In this document: piece by piece, positions 59,037 to 64,000 of the stretch | Numbering within the stretch: the first letter of the stretch is position 1 | How the letters are laid out: the number at the start of each line of letters is the position of its first letter | Assembly (NCBI GenBank): GCA_027485915.1 | Contig: JAIXQA010000001.1 | Coordinates: 62,001 to 126,000, forward strand | DNA: 64,000 nucleotides | Origin: Alphaproteobacteria bacterium | Lineage (GTDB): Bacteria; Pseudomonadota; Alphaproteobacteria; Caulobacterales; Aquidulcibacteraceae | Reading direction: 5' to 3' | Position numbers and translations under genes: made by a program | Notes under the pieces: generated by a model | Database searches by the model: none | The model's input: only the letters and a program-made list of their open reading frames with translations | What the model was told of the DNA's origin: nothing

Positions 59037-59464
59037 GTTTGCAAGCCTGCCTGGGCGTCACGGGCCACATCCTGTATGCGCAGGGCCATCGCCTTAAGTC
59101 CATTTGATCTTTGTGGCGTGAGCGCATCGCCGAGCCCCAAGGCTTGAAAAGCGGCTTGCGCATCCAGCGCGAGAATTTCATTGGGCTGGCGACCCGAATA
59201 GAGCCGAACTAAGATCGCCAAGAGGCCCTGAACAATGGCTGCGTCTGACTGGCCCCGGAACTCAATCAGACCAGTCTGAGTATCTGTCGACGAAACAAGC
59301 CAAACTTGGCTGGCACATCCGCGTACTTTTGCAACCTCAACCCGTTCGCCCTCTTCTAAAGCCGGCAAAGTGCGCCCAAGATCTATGACATAGCGATAAC
59401 GCTCCTCCCAATCGTCGAGAAAGGAGAATTCTTCAATGAGTTCATCAAGCCGCGGGTCACTCAT
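59033..59464 (-). CDS. SufE family Fe-S cluster assembly protein
   Basis: 'LIEEFSFLDDWEERYRYVIDLGRTLPAL', 'VRGCASQVWLVS', 'SDAAIVQGLLAILVRLYSG'. Confidence 0.96.
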   Translation of the reverse strand: MSDPRLDELIEEFSFLDDWEERYRYVIDLGRTLPALEEGERVEVAKVRGCASQVWLVSSTDTQTGLIEFRGQSDAAIVQGLLAILVRLYSGRQPNEILALDAQAAFQALGLGDALTPQRSNGLKAMALRIQDVARDAQAGLQT

Positions 59465-59471
59465 AAGCATG

Positions 59472-60569
59472 TCAGCGAACGGTCTTGGCAATGCATTTGG
59501 CAATTTCACCTAAAGGATGTTCAGCCAAACAGAAGGAACGCTCATAGGGCTGTTTGGTGGCTGCATTGCACATCTGCATATTCAGGCGCGAGGAATTCAC
59601 ACAGCTTACAAGGCGGGGATCGCGCATAAGGGCTTCCGTATCTTCTTTACGATCTGCTGGGCCGCCGATAGCTGACAAGGCGGCCAGTGAAACCATCCGA
59701 TCGATCGGTGACCAGGCGCGTATCGGCTCAGCCCAGGTTACATTATCGCGTGTAGACTGATTTGTAAGCCGCACATGACGCTGGATCGATAGGGCACGCA
59801 AATGTGTCGTTTGAGGTGTTAAAATTGGTTCGGGCAGCGCTGATAAAGTGATGGCGGCATCCGCTGCTGGCACCGGGGCAACAAGGGTACGCAACGCCGC
59901 GTTGCGGGCTTTGGAATCCGCTGTGCTGACTTTTGCCCAGGCATATTTCTGCCAATCATAGGCGGCTTGCTTAAAAGCATCGCCTTCTTCTTGGATCTTT
60001 GTGGCGTCTGCCAGCAATGCCCGCGCGGCGATTTGAGCGGCTTGTTCGCCGCCGGGTAGGCTGCGTGCAAAGGCGATCTCGCTGCGCAATTTGGCGATCA
60101 AGGCGTCGCGGCCCATGCGGGCCTCTAGGTTGCGGACTTCGCTGACAAACTCATCCTGTGTCGCGGCCCAAGCGGCTCCATAGGCAATTATCCCCAATGC
60201 GAGGCGATCGGAGTTCAGGTGTCTCGCAATGCGTTCTGTGGATATAGTCAAGGCACGCCCTGTGGTGACAGAGGACACGTTGAGCGCTTCAACATCGGCT
60301 GCATAGGCCGCATATAGGGCTGCATGAGCGCCCAATGTGTTGGCACCTGCGGGAATAACTAGACCTGCTGGGACAGCGGGCGCCACCACCACCTTAGTAG
60401 TTGGTACTTTCTTGGCAGGTGCTTTGCGGGCAGGGGCCTTTTTGGCGTTGGACTTAGTTGCGCTCGCTTTAGGACGTTGTTGCGCCGAGGCATCCACGCT
60501 CATGGCCAGACCTGCGCTGACAAACAGGGTCGCAACCGCATATGCGAGCCACTTTTTGCTCATATCCAT
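59472..60569 (-). CDS. Secreted hypothetical protein with Ala/Lys/Pro-rich linker
   Basis: Signal peptide '...MSKKWLAYAVATLFVSAGLAMSVDASAQQ' then 'KKAPARKAPAKKVPTTK'. Confidence 0.75.
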   Translation of the reverse strand: MDMSKKWLAYAVATLFVSAGLAMSVDASAQQRPKASATKSNAKKAPARKAPAKKVPTTKVVVAPAVPAGLVIPAGANTLGAHAALYAAYAADVEALNVSSVTTGRALTISTERIARHLNSDRLALGIIAYGAAWAATQDEFVSEVRNLEARMGRDALIAKLRSEIAFARSLPGGEQAAQIAARALLADATKIQEEGDAFKQAAYDWQKYAWAKVSTADSKARNAALRTLVAPVPAADAAITLSALPEPILTPQTTHLRALSIQRHVRLTNQSTRDNVTWAEPIRAWSPIDRMVSLAALSAIGGPADRKEDTEALMRDPRLVSCVNSSRLNMQMCNAATKQPYERSFCLAEHPLGEIAKCIAKTVR

Positions 60570-60710
60570 CTCCTATCGGCACCCCTCAGCCTGCACTTAC
60601 ACCTTATGCCAGAGGGTGTCTGAATAAATCACAACCACGATCACGCAAAAATTCCTAAACTTCACCAGCCACGCGAACTTAGGCGACTTTCCAATGGGCA
60701 TCGGTTAGAA

Positions 60711-62084
60711 GTGTGTGTGGACGCGACCCAACACTCAGATTTGGCTGATTCCAAAGTCGGCGAGAAGGCTTGGTCTGTATCTGACCGACCGCTAACCGCT
60801 GCGCAATGGGCCAGTGGCAGCAGCGCAGCGTTGGCAGCCTTGGCCGTGCTTTATGCCATCTCGCTCGGCGAACCAAGGTTGATTTTTGGGCTATCCTGCG
60901 TTGCAGCTTGTACTCTGGCAGCCTTTCTGGTTGCCTCATACACAAGTCAAGCGCGGCAGGCGGTGGTCATTCCAGTGTTGTGGGCCGGTGCTGCTTTGGG
61001 CCTGGGCAGCTTAGAAGGTGGTGCAGCTGGTCTTGCCTTTGCGGCTGTGATTTGGCCATTGCTGGCGTCTGGTGCAGCCGGTGTCTCGGTGATCAATGGC
61101 ATAACAGCTTCAGTTTGCGTAGCAGGCGCCCTGATGGTTGTGACACCCCTCTTGCCCGCGGGCCCAAGCTTTGCGCCAGCTTCCTGGGTGCCATTTATTC
61201 CCAAGCTTTTGGCGTTCTGGGTAAGTGCTGCTCTAGCATGGGCCATTTGTGCCCGCACGGGTGGGGTCATTGAGAAAGTTCGTCAGGCATCTCGCGAACA
61301 GGCAAAACAAGCCTTTGACAGTCGCGACGCCGCCCAAGCTGAGACCCGAATTGCGCAGGCCGAAACCCAAGATCGCGCTAGATTTATGGCGGAAATGAGT
61401 CACGAAATTCGTACGCCTCTCAATGCGATACTGGGCTTTGCTGATACAATGCGTGAAGGTGTGTTTGGCCCGCTCCCAAAGGGCTATGAAGATTATCCAG
61501 GCCTGATCCACACCAGCGGCAGCCACTTGCTCGACCTCGTCTCTGACCTGCTCGACATCTCGAAAATCGAAGCTGGTCGCTATGAAGTACGTTTGGAAGA
61601 CATTCGTCTCGACCAGTTTTTGTTTGAAGCAATTGCGTTGTCGAGTGGCGCAGCGCGCTCTGCCGGCGTGCAGATCCGGCATGAGGTTGGCCCACCCGTG
61701 ACGGTGCGCGGCGACGCCCGTGCGATGCGCCAAATTGCTTTCAACCTGCTTTCAAATGCCATCAAGTTCACGCCGAAAGACGGCTCGGTCACGCTTCGCA
61801 TTCGCCCTGATCGTTTAACCAAACAAGCCTGTTTGGAAATTGAGGATGATGGAGCTGGTATCAGTCCTGCAGACCTTGCCCGTATTGGTCAGCCTTGGGC
61901 GCAGGGCGACAATCAGAGCCGCGCGAATAGCCGCGTGGTCCGTAGCTCTGGTTTGGGCTTAGCGGTCGTGAAGCGCTTGACCGAATTGCTAGGCGGCCGG
62001 TTCTGGCTTGAGAGCACATTGGGCAAAGGTACGATTGCAAAAGTCAGTTTGCCTTATGCCGACCTAGAGGCTCCATCAGCCTAA
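60711..62084 (+). CDS. Membrane sensor histidine kinase, DivJ/PleC-like catalytic core
   Basis: About six TM segments; 'FMAEMSHEIRTPLNAILGFADTMREGVFGPLPKGYEDYPGLIHTSGSHLLDLVSDLLDISKIEAGRYE', 'NLLSNAIKFTPKDG', 'SSGLGLAVVKRLTELLGG'. Confidence 0.9.
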   Translation: MCVDATQHSDLADSKVGEKAWSVSDRPLTAAQWASGSSAALAALAVLYAISLGEPRLIFGLSCVAACTLAAFLVASYTSQARQAVVIPVLWAGAALGLGSLEGGAAGLAFAAVIWPLLASGAAGVSVINGITASVCVAGALMVVTPLLPAGPSFAPASWVPFIPKLLAFWVSAALAWAICARTGGVIEKVRQASREQAKQAFDSRDAAQAETRIAQAETQDRARFMAEMSHEIRTPLNAILGFADTMREGVFGPLPKGYEDYPGLIHTSGSHLLDLVSDLLDISKIEAGRYEVRLEDIRLDQFLFEAIALSSGAARSAGVQIRHEVGPPVTVRGDARAMRQIAFNLLSNAIKFTPKDGSVTLRIRPDRLTKQACLEIEDDGAGISPADLARIGQPWAQGDNQSRANSRVVRSSGLGLAVVKRLTELLGGRFWLESTLGKGTIAKVSLPYADLEAPSA

Positions 62085-62385
62085 ACGAAGCCTATTCCAA
62101 GTGGCCGGGCCCAATCCACACAGCAAATCGTAGCGGTGACGCCCATTTTTGTGTGTCAAACCGCTTTGGCTCGATATTGGTTAAATGGATATCGTGACCG
62201 TTCTGGCACGCAACAACTCTGCCTTGGGGCATTTCAATTGAGCAAAGATGTTCGATTTGGGGATATTTGCTTTTGTACATGCACATCCATCATAAACCCT
62301 GCGCAAAGTATTGTAGGAATTTGACTATTTTCTGCCACTGAAGTATTTAAAAATGAGAATTATTAGTATTATGGTGGGAATCTCG

Positions 62386-63129
62386 ATGGTTGACGTAGAA
62401 TTGGAAGCACGGCTTGAGCGTGAGCGTGCGTTTCATAATGATCGTTATGAAGAGGGCGATAGTCGAGAAGCCCAGATGAAATATTATTGGGCGATTGAAG
62501 AGGGAGCTGCAAGGTATACTCAAAAAGTGATGGATAGCTCTGTCGGCAAAGATGTTTTGGAATATGGATGCGGAAATAGCCACATGGCCAGTCGACTTGG
62601 CCAGCAGGCGCGGACAGTTAAGTGCATTGATATTTCTGATACTGTTATCCAGCGGGCTAACGACTCAAATACGCATGAAAACGTAGAGTATCAGGTCATG
62701 GACGCCATGAATATGACCTATGCCGATGGCAGCTTTGACTTAGTATTCGGTAGCGGCATCATTCACCACCTCGACACAGATCTTGCCTGCAGCGAAATAG
62801 CGCGCGTAATCCGCAGTGGCGGCAAAGCGACTTTCTGGGAGCCCTTGGGCCTGAACCCTGCGATCAATTTATATCGTGTCATGACGCCATCAGCGAGAAC
62901 ACCTGACGAGCACCCTTTGTTGCCAGCCGACTTCAAAATTATGCGTCGTTATTTTAAGTCGATCGAAGTTGAGTATTTTGGTCTGGTCACACTTGTTGCC
63001 GTTCCGTTTCGAAACAGTAGCTTTGGGGCTGGTTTCTTGGCATTCTGCAAAAAAGTCGACCAGTTTATGTTCCAAATCCCCGGTTTCAAATGGATGGCTT
63101 GGTATAGCTTGTATACTTGCTACAAATGA
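62386..63129 (+). CDS. Class I SAM-dependent methyltransferase
   Basis: 'VLEYGCGNSHMASRLGQQARTVKCIDISDTVIQRAN', 'FDLVFGSGIIHHLD'; ATG 62386 after GGTGGGAA; 62353 and 62371 are alternative starts. Confidence 0.88.
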   Translation: MVDVELEARLERERAFHNDRYEEGDSREAQMKYYWAIEEGAARYTQKVMDSSVGKDVLEYGCGNSHMASRLGQQARTVKCIDISDTVIQRANDSNTHENVEYQVMDAMNMTYADGSFDLVFGSGIIHHLDTDLACSEIARVIRSGGKATFWEPLGLNPAINLYRVMTPSARTPDEHPLLPADFKIMRRYFKSIEVEYFGLVTLVAVPFRNSSFGAGFLAFCKKVDQFMFQIPGFKWMAWYSLYTCYK

Positions 63130-63209
63130 GCCACGAAAGAAATAGACAGTCTTTCCAAGTTTTTGTGTTCTTCGAGTAATGTTGTAGTCCGCCGATGTAA
63201 CGGCAGTCC

Positions 63210-64000
63210 TCAAAACTCGGCGGCAAACGTAAATGCTGCGACCAAGTCACCAACCTCCACAACAAGGCGGGTCACTGTGCCGGCCCGGCTGGTGATTTCG
63301 ATCTCAAACGTATCGCGTGGGTCGGCATTGAGTACCGCACGCGTGGTGGCATCGGAGAAAATAAACAAAGTTCCTGCCCGTGGCTTTGACTCTACGCGCG
63401 CTCGGGTGGCGGCGGGCCGTCTCGATGCGGCAACATGGATCGTGCTCCCGCTGCGTAACGGCGGGGTGAGGGTTCTACTTGGTTGTGGCGGTCCTAATTT
63501 TGAAAGATCGCGCAGAAATAACCGAGCACCAGATGCATCCACGTCGGGCGTTTCAACCGCAAAGCTGAGACCGCTGCCACTGGCTACCAGGCCCGCCCGC
63601 GTGGCACCACCGGTGTCTTGCACCGCGCGCCAAATATCCTTGCCACCCCGATCGACGCGCCAGCTGCGAACTTGCCCGGCGTAATTTCCGGTCAATTGTG
63701 CCCGCCAGCCCTTATGGGCTGCGATAATGCGTTGGGCTTCAGCTTGAACCGCGGGATCACGACAAGCCTTTGCTGCTGCGGCTGCTTTGGCCTGGCCCGC
63801 AATCATATCCAATCGCTGGGTGCTGGCCCCAGAACGCAATGCAGCGCCGCGGGCTTGAGCGGTAAAGCCTGCCAAAGCACGACGTGGACCAGCGTCTAGG
63901 AGTTTGCAGCGCTCATCGATGGCGCGCATTGCCATTCGTTCGGCATAGCTACGTTCCAGTCCGTTGACTTGGGCGTGACTTGTAACAGGCACTAAAAGTG
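63210..64000 (-). CDS. Hypothetical secreted protein, N-terminus truncated by window end
   Basis: Frame stays open through 64000; '(LL)VPVTSHAQ' reads as the end of a signal peptide, so the true start probably lies outside. Confidence 0.65.
   Translation of the reverse strand, partial: LLVPVTSHAQVNGLERSYAERMAMRAIDERCKLLDAGPRRALAGFTAQARGAALRSGASTQRLDMIAGQAKAAAAAKACRDPAVQAEAQRIIAAHKGWRAQLTGNYAGQVRSWRVDRGGKDIWRAVQDTGGATRAGLVASGSGLSFAVETPDVDASGARLFLRDLSKLGPPQPSRTLTPPLRSGSTIHVAASRRPAATRARVESKPRAGTLFIFSDATTRAVLNADPRDTFEIEITSRAGTVTRLVVEVGDLVAAFTFAAEF

Noticed and set aside
62092-62286. 64-aa minus-strand ORF (MCMYKSKYPQIEHLCSIEMPQGRVVACQNGHDIHL...)
   Set aside because: Looks more protein-like than most shadow ORFs and is not over another gene, but it is short, with no clear RBS and no recognised family; not called without homology evidence.

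Overview
64 kb of ordinary, gene-dense alphaproteobacterial chromosome, with Caulobacterales/Hyphomonadaceae-like gene content inferred from families only. Main contents: (1) 1-10.3 kb, an RcGTA-type gene transfer agent structural cluster from the portal C-terminus to the megatron/hub protein, with no g7-like head-tail adaptor between g6 and g8. (2) 10.4-16.3 kb, a DnaJ-type chaperone, a gamma-glutamyl-GABA hydrolase, a PepSY/response regulator/histidine kinase set and an orphan 486-aa protein. (3) 16.4-27.5 kb, ccmI-ccmE-ccmF-ccmH, a DegP-type protease, a second two-component pair and glnE. (4) 27.6-33.6 kb, a six-EF-hand secreted protein, ECF sigma factor, small TM protein, PmbA/TldD, CysQ/IMPase, DUF4170 and an MsbA-like ABC exporter. 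(5) 33.6-48.2 kb, accessory and metabolic genes: PAS protein, Gly/Cys-rich secreted protein, MAPEG, YaiI/DUF188, UbiD, DUF2239+P-loop kinase, GNAT, DUF2237, hydrolase, methyltransferase, PEGA lipoprotein, desaturase, NnrU, CpcT-like lipoprotein, DNA glycosylase, UbiA, PCu(A)C-like, DUF4167. (6) 48.7-64 kb, a TonB-dependent receptor, prmC, Tat-type prolyl oligopeptidase, groES-groEL with a CIRCE element, DUF2269, a stand-alone DnaA domain-IV protein, SufE, a DivJ-like kinase and a SAM methyltransferase. The most unusual non-coding signal is a 76-bp tandem repeat at the 3' end of groEL. Each full unit carries two perfect or near-perfect hairpins, and the groEL stop codon is exactly the 3-nt loop of the first hairpin. 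No tRNA, rRNA, CRISPR array or IS element was recognised. No computation or database search was run; family names come from recognition of motifs and gene order.
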